Below, in pieces: positions 5,032 through 5,332 of a stretch of DNA of 5,332 bases. This stretch comes from an uncultured Eubacteriales bacterium (GTDB taxonomy: Bacteria > Bacillota > Clostridia > Oscillospirales > CAG-272): contig CAKSLR010000089.1 in assembly GCA_934467435.1 (NCBI GenBank), forward strand, positions 1 through 5,332, given 5' to 3'. The stretch's first letter is position 1, and every line of letters begins with the position of its first letter. Under the pieces are notes generated by a model. It worked only from the letters and a program-made list of their open reading frames with translations, made no database searches and was not told the DNA's origin. The position numbers were made by a program, and so were the translations under genes.

Positions 5032-5332
5032 ATGAAAAAAACAGTGGCGATGATGCTGCTCTGCACTTTGGTTTTTCTGTTTACTGCCGCCTGCACGTCG
5101 CCCAAGGAGCCGCCCGTGCCGGAGGAAACCTGTACGGTTACGTTTCGGTACCCATCGCTTTATGAGGACACGTTTTGTGAATATGTCAAAACCGTGCCGA
5201 AAGGGGCGTTTGTGCGGGGCGACCTGCTGCCGGGGAACCATATTTACGAATTTGAGGGCTGGTATTACAACGGAAAGCACTGGAATTTCCGGCACAATCC
5301 CGTGACCGGCAATATGACGCTTGAGGCGCGCT
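5032..5332 (+). CDS. Putative lipoprotein with InlB B-repeat-like domain (3' end outside window)
   Basis: The first 100 residues are visible and the frame is still open at the window edge. MKK and a hydrophobic stretch (residues 5-20) end in T-A-A-C with Cys21. This is a type II signal peptide, although Thr at -3 is less usual than Leu, so lipid anchoring to the outer face of the membrane is likely. A short proline- and acid-rich linker follows (22-33). Residues 34-100 follow the Listeria-Bacteroides repeat (Flg_new / InlB B-repeat, beta-grasp) pattern: a CTVTFRYP strand, a VKTVPKG turn, FEGWYYNGK (74-82), WNF (84-86) and PVTGNMTLEAR (90-100). The next codon starts with T and would fit the Trp that usually closes the unit. 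These repeats are found in bacterial surface proteins; the role here is unknown. The first repeat unit is complete or nearly so, and more units or another domain may follow. The start is set by a good ribosome binding site. Confidence 0.85.
   Translation, partial: MKKTVAMMLLCTLVFLFTAACTSPKEPPVPEETCTVTFRYPSLYEDTFCEYVKTVPKGAFVRGDLLPGNHIYEFEGWYYNGKHWNFRHNPVTGNMTLEAR

Noticed and set aside
5000..5035. Short reading frame (11 codons, MKCIFSRGVWA) overlapping the lipoprotein start by ATGA
   Set aside because: Its ATG lies at the predicted transcription start with no ribosome binding site. The ATGA overlap is more likely chance than a leader peptide.
4987..5295. 102-codon minus-strand open frame opposite the lipoprotein gene
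   Set aside because: It shows no ribosome binding site or domain and runs opposite a gene with a clear promoter, ribosome binding site, signal peptide and repeat domain.
1..5332. CRISPR array, insertion sequence, tRNA or rRNA gene
   Set aside because: I saw no regularly spaced repeats, transposase-like protein, terminal inverted repeats or tRNA/rRNA-like segment; the window is filled by the four genes and their short regulatory gaps.

Overview
The window looks like chromosome from a Gram-positive anaerobe of the class Clostridia, possibly an uncultured gut Oscillospiraceae-like lineage. The clues are strong AGGAGG-type ribosome binding sites, sigma-A promoters of TTGACA/TATAAT type, moderately GC-rich genes separated by AT-rich promoter gaps, a Clostridia-like ClpB N-terminus, and a lipoprotein carrying a Listeria-Bacteroides type repeat. 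The lineage is inferred from these traits and was not tested by a search.

Layout. Positions 1-93 hold two strong hairpins with U-tracts on opposite strands. They act as a terminator zone for serS on the minus strand and probably for an unseen plus-strand gene to the left. serS (92-1378, minus) encodes a full-length seryl-tRNA synthetase. The 229-base gap at 1379-1607 holds two divergent promoters: an extended -10 promoter for serS and a perfect-consensus TTGACA-17-TATAAT promoter firing rightward. The rightward promoter drives a two-gene unit. The first gene (1608-2273) is a 221-residue protein with an N-terminal ribbon-helix-helix (CopG-like) DNA-binding segment and an unrecognised C-terminal domain. 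Thirty bases later comes clpB (2304-4901), a complete ClpB/Hsp100 disaggregase. A strong intrinsic terminator follows at 4908-4943. A third plus-strand unit then starts from its own extended -10 promoter (4965-4993) and encodes a lipoprotein with an InlB B-repeat-like domain, cut off by the window end.

How the genes fit together. ClpB, working with the DnaK system, rescues aggregated proteins. In Firmicutes clpB is usually controlled by CtsR, and chaperone genes by HrcA/CIRCE, but neither operator is visible here. Instead clpB lies behind a small DNA-binding protein under a promoter that should be very strong unless repressed. The most interesting hypothesis is that the ribbon-helix-helix protein is an autoregulator of its own operon and hence a clpB-specific stress regulator. 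serS and the lipoprotein appear to be independent transcription units with no evident functional link to clpB.
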